Below, one piece after another: positions 55,698-64,000 of a DNA stretch of 64,000 nucleotides (position 1 is the first letter of the stretch; the number at the start of each line of letters is the position of its first letter). A program made the translations under genes and the position numbers. A model generated the notes under the pieces. That model was not told the DNA's origin and made no database searches. It was given only the letters and a program-made list of their open reading frames with translations. This stretch comes from Caldilineaceae bacterium (GTDB lineage: Bacteria > Chloroflexota > Anaerolineae > Caldilineales > Caldilineaceae), in assembly GCA_019637685.1 (NCBI GenBank), contig JAHBVF010000011.1, forward strand, positions 62,001 through 126,000, in the 5' to 3' direction.

Positions 55698-56732
55698 ATG
55701 TCTTTCGATTCCGTGAGTGATCGCCGCAAAGAGTTGCTGCGAATCGTTGTCCAGGAATATGTGGAGTCGGCCCAGCCGGTTGCCAGCCAGTCCATTGCGG
55801 ACAGGTACAACCTGGGCGTCAGCCCGGCCACCATCCGCAACGATCTGGCCGCGCTGGAGCGGGACGGGCTGTTGACCCATCCCCACACCAGCGCGGGACG
55901 GGTTCCCACCGACGCGGGTTACCGGTATTTCGTGCGCCATCTGGTGCCGGATATGGAGCTGCCCTCCAGCGAACGGCGAATGATCCGCCACCAGTTCCAC
56001 CAGTCCCGCCGGGAGATCGACCAGTGGCTGCGGCTGAGCACCGCGGTCCTCTCCCAGGCGTCCCACGGCGCGGCCCTGGCCACCACACCCCGGGCAGTAC
56101 ATAGCCGCATCAAACATCTGGAACTGATCGGCATTCGGGATGCAGTGGTGTTGCTGGTGCTGGTGCTGGAAGAGGGCGCGGTCAAACAGCAGATTGTCTC
56201 TCTGGACGGGCCTGTTACCCAGGACGAACTGAGCCAGACCAGCAACGAACTCAACGAGCATTTTGCTGGGGCAGATGTGACCCGTATTGCCGCCCGGATG
56301 CTTTTGCTTTCCCCCCTGGCCCAGGACGTGGCCGCGCTGTTGATGGATATGATGAAACGGCTGGATGGCACTGTGGGAGAACGCATCTACCGGGATGGGC
56401 TGGCCCAGATTCTGGAAGCACCGGAGTTTGCCGAAGGCGAGAACGTGCGCCGGGTAGTGCGGGTGATGGAGCAGCGCTCCCTGCTGGAAGAGATTCTGAG
56501 CGAGTTGGTGGAGATCAACGACGTGCAGGTGCTGATTGCCGGGGAGGGGCGCTTTGTTGAACTTGAGGACATCAGCCTTGTCCTCACCCAATACGGCATC
56601 GAGAATCAGGTGACGGGAATGGTCGGTGTCATCGGCCCCCTGCGTATGCCCTATGGCCGCACAATCGGCGCTGTGCGCTATGTGGCCGCGCTGATGAGTG
56701 ATTTGATGCACCAGTATTACGGAAGCCAGTAG
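55698..56732 (+). CDS. hrcA: Heat-inducible transcription repressor HrcA
   Basis: The 344-residue repressor has an N-terminal winged helix (about residues 5-75) with 'LRIVVQEYVESAQPVASQSI' and the HrcA recognition segment 'GVSPATIRNDLAALERDGLLTHPHTSAGRVPTDAGYR' (in part). A GAF-like dimerisation domain fills the rest, ending 'VTGMVGVIGPLRMPYGRTIGAV' (in part). It binds CIRCE to repress chaperone genes. The CIRCE element upstream supports autoregulation. grpE follows 140 bases later, but no dnaK or dnaJ is in the window. Confidence 0.96.
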   Translation: MSFDSVSDRRKELLRIVVQEYVESAQPVASQSIADRYNLGVSPATIRNDLAALERDGLLTHPHTSAGRVPTDAGYRYFVRHLVPDMELPSSERRMIRHQFHQSRREIDQWLRLSTAVLSQASHGAALATTPRAVHSRIKHLELIGIRDAVVLLVLVLEEGAVKQQIVSLDGPVTQDELSQTSNELNEHFAGADVTRIAARMLLLSPLAQDVAALLMDMMKRLDGTVGERIYRDGLAQILEAPEFAEGENVRRVVRVMEQRSLLEEILSELVEINDVQVLIAGEGRFVELEDISLVLTQYGIENQVTGMVGVIGPLRMPYGRTIGAVRYVAALMSDLMHQYYGSQ

Positions 56733-56873
56733 CGGCTGCGAGAGACGGCAGACCGCGGACGGACGACAGCAAAATGTTTGCTGTGGCGAGTGGTCCGCAG
56801 TCAGCCGCCCGCGGTCTATGGACACTGATAAAGACGGATTTTTCTTTTTATATTAGACGAGCAAATACGTGCA
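56733..56873. repeat. hrcA-grpE spacer with dispersed repeat words
   Basis: The gap contains GACGGCAGACCGCGGACGG (about 56749), GACAGCAAAATGTTTGCTG (pairing AGCAAAA/TTTGCT) and CCGCGGTCTATGG. These are members of the same CAGACCGC word family as elsewhere in the window. I see no gene and no second CIRCE. Confidence 0.4.
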
Positions 56874-57524
56874 ATGATGAGTGAAGAACCGATGAACGAA
56901 GAAGTGGTTATCGAAGAGAACGCCAGCCGGGAAGAAGCGACAACCGGGGCTGAAAGCGAAGCAACCCACCGCAACGGTGACGGGAATGGGGAAGCCGTCG
57001 GGGAAATTGTCGACGGCGAAGTGGAGACGGAAACACAGATCGAGACACCGGCTGAGACGATTGCCCGGCTGGAAAGCGAACTGGCCGCGGCCCAGGCCCA
57101 GGCTGCCGAAGCAGTGGATCGGATGCAGCGGACTGCGGCCGAGTTTCAAAACACCCGCAAGCGCCAGGAACGGATGCTCCAGGAAAGTCTGGGCCGGGCC
57201 ACCGAGCGTCTGCTGGTCGCGCTGCTGCCTGTGTTGGATGATTTCGACCTGGCCTTCCGCAACCTGCCCGACACCCTCACCCAGGAAGAACAGGCCTGGG
57301 TAGACGGTTTCCAGCGTATCCAAGGCAAGCTCTTCAGCATCCTCAGCGAAGATGGTTTGAAGGCGATTGAGTTGGAAGGCCCCTTTGATCCCAACCTGCA
57401 CGAAGCCGTGACAAACGAGCCAAGCGAAGATGTGGAGAGCGGTCATATCATCGACACGCTGCGCACAGGCTATATTTTGAAGGAAAAAGTGTTGCGGCCC
57501 GGTCTGGTGCGGGTAGCCGAATAA
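56874..57524 (+). CDS. grpE: Nucleotide exchange factor GrpE
   Basis: The product has 216 residues. An acidic, unstructured N-terminus (about 1-55) is followed by a long coiled coil (about 60-120, 'RLESELAAAQAQAAEAVDRMQRTAAEFQNTRKR' in part). A GrpE beta-domain ends 'DPNLHEAVT' and 'GHIIDTLRTGYILKEKVLRPGLVRVA' (in part), the universal GrpE ending. GrpE releases ADP from DnaK and acts as a thermosensor. The start is ATG 56874 or 56877, both in frame. It is likely co-regulated with hrcA through CIRCE. DnaK and DnaJ must be encoded elsewhere. Confidence 0.95.
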   Translation: MMSEEPMNEEVVIEENASREEATTGAESEATHRNGDGNGEAVGEIVDGEVETETQIETPAETIARLESELAAAQAQAAEAVDRMQRTAAEFQNTRKRQERMLQESLGRATERLLVALLPVLDDFDLAFRNLPDTLTQEEQAWVDGFQRIQGKLFSILSEDGLKAIELEGPFDPNLHEAVTNEPSEDVESGHIIDTLRTGYILKEKVLRPGLVRVAE

Positions 57525-57590
57525 TACCCAACGGCAGGAATGTAACTAACCGTCCGCCTGCTATTGGCAAAGCGTTCTGATAAGGCAGAG

Positions 57591-58607
57591 ATGACGATGG
57601 CAGCCATGCACGTGCTGGCCAATCCGGCCAACCAGCGAATAGAGCGGGGCGTGCGTCCCTTTGATTTGGGGCAAGACCTGCGGGCGGTGGCACAGTTGAT
57701 TGCCGATGCCTTTGCCGATGAACTGGACTTGCAGGGCGAGGCAGCCCTGCGCGAACTGCGGATTATGGGCCATATGAGCGGACTGGTGCGCCTGCTCTCC
57801 CGCAGCACTGGCGAATTTCAGGACGTCTTCAACGGTTTTGTGTACATCGAAGATGGCAAACTGGTGGGCAATGTGACAGTGCAGCGGGCGACCAGCGGCA
57901 GTGGGCGCTGGCAGATTGCCAATGTGGCCGTAGACCCCCGTTACCGGGGACGGGGCATCAGCCGCAGCCTGATGGAGACCGCGCTGGACTATATCCGGGA
58001 TATGGGCGGGACGTGGGCTGTGTTACAGGTGCGGGCGCACAATCAGATCGCCCGGGGCCTCTACAGCCGCATGTCTTTTGAAGAGATGGGTGGCTCGGTG
58101 GAGATGCGCAGCCCCCGCGTGCCCAAAGGGATTGGGCATTCACCCATACCGGGGCTGGCTCCTTTTTCGACTGCGGATAGCACCCTTCTCTATGACCTGG
58201 CCAACAGCGAACAGAGCGCTGAATCCCAGTGGTGGCGGGCCATCCGCCGGTCAGACCTGGAAGTTCCCCTGGAGCGGAGCATCGGCGAATGGTTCAGCCG
58301 CCTGGTGGGGCGGGATCGGGTCTATCGCATGGCGATCCGGGACTTCACCGGGCGTTTTGAATGCGCGCTGATCCTGACTGCCCGCCGCTGGCAGGGGGAA
58401 CATTCCCTGCAACTGTGGGCACGCCCCGAGGCCAGGGAACGGTATGAACAGAAGCTGATTGTGTGGGCATTGGCCACCCTCCAAGAGTACCCCATCTGGC
58501 CGATAACCGCCACGCTCACCACCGCACATACAATCGCACAGACCGCGCTGGAAGAGTTCGGCTTCCATGCACATTCCACACTCCTGACAATGCGTCGTAA
58601 AATATAA
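57591..58607 (+). CDS. GNAT N-acetyltransferase
   Basis: The product has 338 residues. The GNAT domain spans about residues 15-175 ('VAVDPRYRGRGISRSLMETALDYI', the acetyl-CoA pyrophosphate loop, near 115). A second, weakly related domain of about 150 residues follows and could be a degenerate GNAT. The substrate is unknown. ATG 57591 with AAGG five bases upstream is preferred over TTG 57564. It follows grpE by about 66 bases on the same strand. Downstream is a small membrane protein gene, also co-directional. Confidence 0.85.
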   Translation: MTMAAMHVLANPANQRIERGVRPFDLGQDLRAVAQLIADAFADELDLQGEAALRELRIMGHMSGLVRLLSRSTGEFQDVFNGFVYIEDGKLVGNVTVQRATSGSGRWQIANVAVDPRYRGRGISRSLMETALDYIRDMGGTWAVLQVRAHNQIARGLYSRMSFEEMGGSVEMRSPRVPKGIGHSPIPGLAPFSTADSTLLYDLANSEQSAESQWWRAIRRSDLEVPLERSIGEWFSRLVGRDRVYRMAIRDFTGRFECALILTARRWQGEHSLQLWARPEARERYEQKLIVWALATLQEYPIWPITATLTTAHTIAQTALEEFGFHAHSTLLTMRRKI

Positions 58608-58630
58608 GCTGCAAAACAGAAGAGGTGTCT

Positions 58631-58999
58631 ATGTCCAGACTAATTCTCCGTTTGATTATCAATGCGGCTGCTCTGTGGGTGGCGGCCCAGGTGGTTCCCG
58701 GCATTCGTCTGGGCGAAGGGCCAGAAGTAGCTGTGACCAGTCTGCTGCTGGTGGCTCTTATCTTTGGCCTCATCAACGCGCTCATCAAACCGATTGTGAA
58801 ATTGGTGACCTGCCCCGCCTATATCCTCACCCTCGGCCTATTTACATTTATCGTCAACGCGGCAATGCTCCAGCTAACCGCCTGGATATCCAGCGGCGTG
58901 TTGCGTGTTGACCGCTTTTGGGATGCCCTTCTCGGCGGTATTGTCATCAGCATTGTGAGTACGCTGCTGAGCGTTTTTGTGTCGGACGACGACGACTGA
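58631..58999 (+). CDS. Phage holin family 4 / DUF360-like small membrane protein
   Basis: The product has 122 residues and four TM helices. 'LILRLIINAAALWVAAQVVPGI', 'VALIFGLINALIKPIVKLVTCP' and 'LGLFTFIVNAAMLQLTAWI' (in parts) are the repeated pattern of PF04020, named after phage holins but widespread as a housekeeping membrane protein (YvlD-like). Its role may be in envelope stress. GAGG (58622-58625) precedes ATG 58631. The acidic C-terminus SDDDD is cytoplasmic. Confidence 0.88.
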   Translation: MSRLILRLIINAAALWVAAQVVPGIRLGEGPEVAVTSLLLVALIFGLINALIKPIVKLVTCPAYILTLGLFTFIVNAAMLQLTAWISSGVLRVDRFWDALLGGIVISIVSTLLSVFVSDDDD

Positions 59000-59105
59000 A
59001 GACAGTTTTGGGTGCTGGATATTGGGGTGTGATGAACGCCTCAGCCCGCTACTCAATACCGACTACCCCATTTTAACCCCTTTCCTTTCCTGTTGGGAGC
59101 ACCCC

Positions 59106-60401
59106 GTGCGCGCACGCTTTCTACACCTGGCCGACTGCCATCTGGGCTATCGGCAGTACGGACGTAACGAACGTTTCAACGATTTCAGCAAAGCCTTCTA
59201 CGCGGTGATCGACGTGGCCGTGGCGGAGAAGGTCGATTTTGTCGTGCTGGCCGGTGATCTTTTCCAGAAGCGCTCTATCGACGCGCTCACTCTCAGCCAC
59301 GCCATGCGCGGGCTGGAAAAGTTACAAAAGGCGGGCATCCCCTGTCTGGCTGTGGAAGGCAATCACGAACTGGCCTACTTCAACGAGTCCATCGGCTGGA
59401 TGCGCTTCCTGGCCGAGCGGGATCTGCTGGTGCTGTTGGATACCACCTTTGAAAGCGGCAAGCCCCTGCTGGAACCCTACACCCGGCGCAACGGCGCGTA
59501 CCTCGATGTCAAGCCGGGGCTGCGGGTCTATGGCCTGCGCTACTACGGCAGCGCCACGGCCAGCGCGGTGGCAAACATCGGCGCGGCCCTGGACGAAGCC
59601 GACAACAGCGGCATCGAATATACGATTTTTATCGCCCACACAGGCATCGAAGGGGTGCTGGCCGGGGAGGCGGGCGGGCTGACCCACCGGGAACTGGCCC
59701 CCCTGCGCCCCCACATCGACTACCTGGCCCTGGGCCACGTCCACAAACCCTTCGATTTCGATGGCTGGATCTACAACCCCGGCAGCCCGGAAACCTGTTC
59801 GATGACCGAAGCGGCCTGGCCGCAGCGGGGCTACTATCTGGTGGATGTGGATACCCAGAAGCACCGGGAGGAGAACGAACCGGCTCATTCTGCCACCCTA
59901 CACGCCAATCCCCGCCGGGACTTTGTGCGTCTCTCCTTCAAGGTGGACGCCTACACCAGCCCCGACGCGCTCTACGCCGCCTGCCAGGAGTATGCGGTGC
60001 GGGAAGCCAGAGACCGCGCGGCCAAACGACGTACCCCCGCCGCTCCCGTGGTGGAGTTGCGCCTGCACGGGGTGCTGGCCTTTGATCGCGCGGGGCTGGA
60101 CCTGGCCCGTTACGAGGAACTGCTGGAAGCCAATTTTTCGCCTCTCCTCGCCTTTGTCAAGAACGCCACCCAACCCACCGAATTTGCTGTGGCCGCGGAT
60201 GCCCAGCTCAACCGGCGGGACCTGGAGCAGCAGATTATCGCTGACCTGCTGGGCCGGGATGCACGCTTTGCTGGCCAGCGGGAAGGCTGGACCCGTCTCG
60301 CCCTTTCCCTCAAGCAAATGGCCCTCACCGGCGCAGACCCGGCAGCCATTCTGGACGAATTGACGAACGCCGCGCCGCAGGAGGAGATAGAACGCGGATG
60401 A
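59106..60401 (+). CDS. sbcD: DNA exonuclease SbcD/Mre11-like
   Basis: The 431-residue metallophosphoesterase of the Mre11/SbcD family forms the nuclease subunit with SbcC/Rad50. The metal-binding motifs are all present: LADCHLG (residues 7-13), LAGDLFQ near 50, GNHE near 87, 'IAHTGIEG' near 180 and LGHVHKP near 212. A capping domain follows, and a C-terminal segment of about 150 residues is helical and may bind SbcC. GTG 59106 with GGGAG upstream is chosen; the longer frame from 58977 has no family match. The second Asp of the usual DxH motif is kept as DCH. sbcC lies 184 bases downstream, separated by repeats. Confidence 0.9.
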   Translation: MRARFLHLADCHLGYRQYGRNERFNDFSKAFYAVIDVAVAEKVDFVVLAGDLFQKRSIDALTLSHAMRGLEKLQKAGIPCLAVEGNHELAYFNESIGWMRFLAERDLLVLLDTTFESGKPLLEPYTRRNGAYLDVKPGLRVYGLRYYGSATASAVANIGAALDEADNSGIEYTIFIAHTGIEGVLAGEAGGLTHRELAPLRPHIDYLALGHVHKPFDFDGWIYNPGSPETCSMTEAAWPQRGYYLVDVDTQKHREENEPAHSATLHANPRRDFVRLSFKVDAYTSPDALYAACQEYAVREARDRAAKRRTPAAPVVELRLHGVLAFDRAGLDLARYEELLEANFSPLLAFVKNATQPTEFAVAADAQLNRRDLEQQIIADLLGRDARFAGQREGWTRLALSLKQMALTGADPAAILDELTNAAPQEEIERG

Positions 60402-60585
60402 CGCGGAAAGGACGGATGGGCGCGGATTAAAAGCTGGAAATCGGGACGCAGATAAACGCTGATTGACGCTGATCCAGAGGCAAATCTGCGTTCATCTGCG
60501 TAAATCAGCGTCCAAAATCTTTCTTTTCAATCCGTTTGTATCCGCTCAATCAGCGTCATCCGCGTTCCATTCTTAAGGTAGAATT
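60402..60585. repeat. Repeat-filled spacer between sbcD and sbcC
   Basis: The gap is made of CGCAGAT, CGCTGAT and ATCAGCG/ATCTGCG words. GACGCAGATAAACGCTGATT (60445-60464) pairs imperfectly with AATCTGCGTTCATCTGCG and AAATCAGCGTCC (to 60512). I see no gene. The words also occur near 340-375, 8265-8300 and 16550-16615. Such a structure could attenuate transcription from sbcD into sbcC. Confidence 0.5.
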
Positions 60586-63294
60586 ATGCACATTCGTTCG
60601 CTGTTATTGGAAAATGTCAAAAGCTACGCCGATGGGCTGATTGAGTTCGCAGCGGGAACCAACGCGATTGTCGGCCACAACGGCGCGGGCAAAAGCACAA
60701 TCCTGGAGGCCATCGGCTTTGCCCTCTTCGATCACCTGCCCTACAGCCAGTCCGACTTTGTGCGCGAAGGGGCCAAGACCGCGATTGTCACCGTCACATT
60801 CGTCAGCAGCCGGGACGAGCGGGAATATCAGGCCATCCGCCGCTGTGGCAGCAGTAGCAGCCACGTCATCTTCGACCCCCAACTGGACCAGAAACTCTGC
60901 GAAGGCAAGGCCGATGTGCTGATTTTTCTGCGCGAGCATCTGGGCGCGGAACCCACCGCCAATCTGGGCGATCTCTTCACAAATGCGGTGGGCGTGCCCC
61001 AGGGCACATTGACCGCCGCCTTCCTCGGCACACCCGCCGCCCGCAAAAATATCTTCGACCCCCTTTTGCGGGTGGAGGAATATCGCAAAGCCTACGAAAA
61101 TCTGCGGGAACCGGGACGGCTGCTGGGCCAGCGCCAGAACGACCTGAACGTCACAATCAGCGGCCTGGAAGCCCGGCTGGAACGGCTGGCCCCCTTGCAG
61201 GCCCAGGCCGCCCAACTGGAAAAAGAGATGGCCGCTGGGCAGAAAGAATTGGCTCAAACCACCGAACAGTTGGCTCTTGTTCAGCAACAGCGGGCGGGGA
61301 TGGAGACACAACGGGCCGCGCTGATCGCCCTGCGCTCTGCGGCCCAGCAGGCTCAGCAGCAGGTGGAACTCAACCGGCGTCAGATGGAACTGGTTCGTCG
61401 CCGGGTGGCTGAAGCCGAGCACGCCCACGCCGCGGTGGAGGCCAGCCGGGCCGGTCATTTGGCCTATCAGGACGCGCTGGCCGAAAAGGAGAGACTGGAC
61501 GCGCAAAGCCGCAGCCGCCAGAAACTGCGGGATCAGTTAATGACACTGGATAAACAGTTGTCTCTGGCCCAGGCCGAAGTACAGCGCCAGCAGGCCGCGT
61601 TGGCCGAGATTGCCCAGGCCGAGGCGAGGGTGGCCCAATTGTCTGCTGCTGTGGCCGAGCAGGCCCGGCTGGAAGAGGCCCTGCGCCTGGCCGAGCAGCA
61701 GGCCGCGCGTCTCACCGATGCCCAGCGACGGGTTCTCCAGGCCCAGGCAGATTGCGCCCAGGCAGAAGCCCAGGCCAATCAATTGCAGGAGAAACTAGCC
61801 CAGGCCGAGCCGCTGGAAAAGGCGTTGGCCGGGGCAGAGGCGGACGTGACCGCCCGACAGGCCGAGATTGGAGAGAAGCAGAATCAACTGGCCCGCCAAC
61901 TGGCCGAGAGCGACGGTCTGCGCAAACAGATTGCCAGCCTGCAACAGGCCGACGGCGCGCTCTGCCCGGTCTGCGAAGAACCCCTGACCGGCGAACATCG
62001 CGCGGCCTTGCTGGCCCGCAACAGCACCCGTCTGAACGAATTGGAGCAAGCGCGCAAGGCCGCCAAAAGTGAAATCGCCGCGGCGGAAGATGCTTTGCGC
62101 CAGGCCCAGGCTGCTGTCAAGAACCAGCAGACGGCTCTGCGCAAGCTGCCCCGCCCCGATGAACTGCGTGCCGCGCAGGAACGGTTGGCCGCCACGCGCA
62201 CGGCGCTGGCCGCTGCTGAGAAATTGCAGAACGATCTGGCTGCCGCGCCCGGCGAGGCAGAGGCGCTAAGCAGGACGCTGGCCGAACTGGGCAATCCCCG
62301 CCAGCAGCGAGACTTTGCCAGCCAGACCGCAGACCGCAGACCGCAGACTGAGCGGGCATTGGCCCAGCAGGAAAAGATTTTGTCCGAAGGGGAGGCCGCG
62401 TCTGCTCCACTACAACGTCAATTGGCCGATTTCGACGGGCTGGACGAGGCCCAGGCCCAGATAGCCTCGGCCATTGCCGGCAATCGGGAGGCAGACGACA
62501 TCTACCGACGCAACGAACAGGCCGCGGCCGGGCTGGCTGACCGCCAGAAGGAGGCCGCGGACGGGGAAACGCTGCTGGCTGCTTCGCTGGAAAGGCTGGA
62601 CGAAGCGACCCGTTCTCTGGCCGAGCAGGAGTCCGGCTTCGATGAGACAGCCTATCGGGACGTAGCAGGGCAGGAGCAGGCCCTGCGCAGCCGTCAGGGC
62701 AGCCTGGAAGGACAACTGGCCGAGCGGGCACGCCAGAGCAGCCAGATTGCCGGGGAGATGGCCGAATTGGCCCAGCGGCAGGGAGAGTTGGAGGCGACCC
62801 AGGCTGCCAGCACCCGTCTGCAGGCGCAGGCCGATCTGCTGGAAAGTCTGCGGCGGATTCTGCGCGAGGCCGGGCCGTATGTGACCAAAGCGCTGGTGCA
62901 GCAGATCAGCTACGGCGCGGGCCAGCTCTTTAGTGAGATTATGCAGGACCACAGCCGCCACCTGCGCTGGGACGAGGAGTACGGGGTGCTGTTGGAGGTG
63001 GACGGGCGGGATCGCCAGTTTGCCCAGCTTTCCGGCGGCGAGCAGATGGCCGCGGCCCTCTCCGTGCGCCTGGCCCTGCTGCGGGAGATGAGCGACATTC
63101 AGGTGGCCTTCTTCGATGAGCCGACCAGCAATCTGGACGAGACCCGGCGTGAAAGTCTGGCCCGGCAGATTTTGAGCATCGAAGGCTTCCGCCAGCTGTT
63201 TGTCATCAGCCACGACGACACCTTCGAGCAGGCCACAGAGAAGTTGGTGCGGGTGCAAAAGGTGAACGGGCTGAGTGTGGTGGTGGGGGACTGA
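60586..63294 (+). CDS. sbcC: DNA repair ATPase SbcC/Rad50-like
   Basis: The 902-residue SMC-type ATPase has an N-terminal P-loop GHNGAGKST (residues 33-41) and a long coiled coil rich in Gln/Ala/Glu. A zinc hook CPVCEEP sits at residues 460-466, near the middle of the chain. The C-terminal lobe has the ABC signature LSGGEQ near 808 and Walker B 'VAFFDEPTSNLDE' near 840. Paired hooks join two molecules; with SbcD it processes DNA ends and hairpins. Residues near 580 (QTADRRPQTE) are encoded by CAGACCG heptamers, an intergenic-type repeat inside the coil. ATG 60586 is chosen. Confidence 0.93.
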   Translation: MHIRSLLLENVKSYADGLIEFAAGTNAIVGHNGAGKSTILEAIGFALFDHLPYSQSDFVREGAKTAIVTVTFVSSRDEREYQAIRRCGSSSSHVIFDPQLDQKLCEGKADVLIFLREHLGAEPTANLGDLFTNAVGVPQGTLTAAFLGTPAARKNIFDPLLRVEEYRKAYENLREPGRLLGQRQNDLNVTISGLEARLERLAPLQAQAAQLEKEMAAGQKELAQTTEQLALVQQQRAGMETQRAALIALRSAAQQAQQQVELNRRQMELVRRRVAEAEHAHAAVEASRAGHLAYQDALAEKERLDAQSRSRQKLRDQLMTLDKQLSLAQAEVQRQQAALAEIAQAEARVAQLSAAVAEQARLEEALRLAEQQAARLTDAQRRVLQAQADCAQAEAQANQLQEKLAQAEPLEKALAGAEADVTARQAEIGEKQNQLARQLAESDGLRKQIASLQQADGALCPVCEEPLTGEHRAALLARNSTRLNELEQARKAAKSEIAAAEDALRQAQAAVKNQQTALRKLPRPDELRAAQERLAATRTALAAAEKLQNDLAAAPGEAEALSRTLAELGNPRQQRDFASQTADRRPQTERALAQQEKILSEGEAASAPLQRQLADFDGLDEAQAQIASAIAGNREADDIYRRNEQAAAGLADRQKEAADGETLLAASLERLDEATRSLAEQESGFDETAYRDVAGQEQALRSRQGSLEGQLAERARQSSQIAGEMAELAQRQGELEATQAASTRLQAQADLLESLRRILREAGPYVTKALVQQISYGAGQLFSEIMQDHSRHLRWDEEYGVLLEVDGRDRQFAQLSGGEQMAAALSVRLALLREMSDIQVAFFDEPTSNLDETRRESLARQILSIEGFRQLFVISHDDTFEQATEKLVRVQKVNGLSVVVGD
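62323..62350. repeat. Heptamer array CAGACCG inside sbcC
   Basis: CAGACCG occurs three times in tandem (62323-62343) and is followed by CAGACTG (62344-62350). The same word is tandem at 12641-12654 in intergenic DNA. Four heptamers are 28 bases, not a multiple of three, yet the sbcC frame is open across it, so it was fixed together with a compensating length. Confidence 0.85.
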
Positions 63295-63375
63295 CGGCAG
63301 GCAGCGGTCCGCGGTCTATTCACTTTCGGTCCGTCTCAAGAGACAGCGAAAACTTTCCACGCGAGGGATTATTCT

Positions 63376-64000
63376 ATGAAACAGGACATCGACCGGCTGC
63401 TGGCCGCACGCAATCTGGACGGCTTTTTGGTGATGGGCAACGGCCACGGCTCGGCCATGCGCTATTTGACCGGCGGCGGCTTTTTCGAGGGCGCGCTGGT
63501 GTTGAAGAAGCGGGGGGGCGACACAACGCTTGTCCACGGACTGATGGAACGGGACAACGCGGAGGCTACGGGATTGGCGCTGATTGGCCGGGACCAGCAC
63601 TTCAACGGCTACGAACTCCTGCGAGAATTTGAAGGGGACCGGCTCTCGGCCAACGCGGCCTATCTGGCCCGGGCCATGGAGATGGCCGGTCTGCGCGGGC
63701 GCATCGGTCTGTACGGGCTGGAAGATGCGGGCGCGGCCCTGGCCCTGGTGGATCGGGTGCGGGAGATGACCGAATCGATTGAACTGGTGGGGGAATACGG
63801 GGAGACAGTCTTCAGCCAGGCCATGGAGACAAAAGACGACGGGGAACTGGCCGAGCTACAGAAGGCCGGAGTGCTGGCCTGTCGGGTGGTGGGGGAGGTG
63901 CAGGAGTTTATCCAAAGCCACCGCACCCGCAACGAGACAGTCATCCGGGCCGACGGCGAACCGCTGACAATCGGCGATGTGAAAAACTTTACCCGCAACC
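63376..64000 (+). CDS. M24 family metallopeptidase (Xaa-Pro peptidase-like), 5' part only
   Basis: The frame is open from ATG 63376 (GAGGG upstream, MKQDIDRLLAARNLDGFLV) to the window end, 208 codons. The visible part is the creatinase/prolidase N-terminal domain, with 'LDGFLVMGNGHGSAMRYLTGGG' (in part) near residues 14-35, and the start of the catalytic domain with 'TKDDGELAELQKAGVLACRVV' near 152-172. The metal ligands of the pita-bread fold would lie beyond the window. Function as an aminopeptidase P or prolidase is expected but cannot be confirmed. Confidence 0.8.
   Translation, partial: MKQDIDRLLAARNLDGFLVMGNGHGSAMRYLTGGGFFEGALVLKKRGGDTTLVHGLMERDNAEATGLALIGRDQHFNGYELLREFEGDRLSANAAYLARAMEMAGLRGRIGLYGLEDAGAALALVDRVREMTESIELVGEYGETVFSQAMETKDDGELAELQKAGVLACRVVGEVQEFIQSHRTRNETVIRADGEPLTIGDVKNFTRN

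Overview
The window is a dense chromosomal stretch (GC near 60 percent by eye) of about 45 protein genes in mixed orientations. No rRNA or tRNA gene and no CRISPR array was recognised. The gene set suggests a Chloroflexota bacterium, probably of the Anaerolineae/Ardenticatenia/Caldilinea type. The reasons are an hrcA gene under a CIRCE operator, a T-box in front of pheS, a stand-alone SpoVS, DUF5671-type membrane repeats, Thr/Pro-rich surface proteins and very repeat-rich intergenic DNA. The assignment rests on family recognition only.

Layout. 1-6.5 kb: a repeat truncated by the window edge, a lipoprotein, two membrane proteins, a metal-dependent cyclase and an MFS-HEAT fusion. 6.5-16 kb: a defence island on the minus strand. 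It holds a HepT/MntA toxin-antitoxin pair flanked by two related DUF1232 sequences, a catalytic-domain-less tyrosine-recombinase-like protein, and a complete type I restriction-modification set (hsdM, hsdS, hsdR). This island is heavily invaded by repeats. hsdR carries an in-frame insert that encodes a DUF559 (Vsr-like) nuclease between copies of a CCCTCACCCC-type repeat. hsdM carries an in-frame copy of the same repeat, and a 162-bp MITE-like element sits between hsdS and hsdR. 16.8-25.8 kb: a zinc-ribbon protein, a GNAT acetyltransferase, a frameshifted secreted protein, a YHYH protein, a reductive-dehalogenase-like protein without Tat signal, a YcaQ-type DNA glycosylase, an SLC12-like transporter and spoVS. 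26-29.2 kb: a NarL-type two-component system. 29-41 kb: a large membrane protein, an HpcH/HpaI aldolase, pheS under a T-box, two Thr-rich membrane-anchored proteins and a gamma-glutamyltransferase. 41-46 kb: a 1612-residue hybrid histidine kinase with a complete internal phosphorelay. 46-55.5 kb: UDP-sugar pyrophosphorylase, a double FemAB protein, modAB, a glutamate formimidoyltransferase, and a glycosyltransferase with an undecaprenyl-phosphate sugar transferase, suggesting surface polysaccharide synthesis. 55.6-64 kb: CIRCE-hrcA and grpE, a GNAT protein, a small membrane protein, an sbcD/sbcC DNA-repair pair and the start of an M24 peptidase.

The strongest theme is repeat invasion. Short hairpins, heptanucleotide tandem repeats and CCCTCACCCC repeats fill the intergenic spaces, and in at least four genes (hsdR, hsdM, a membrane protein and sbcC) the same repeat types sit inside the reading frame without breaking it. 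The DUF559 cassette in hsdR is the best candidate for an undescribed mobile system: a nuclease-coding unit that appears to travel with translatable repeats.
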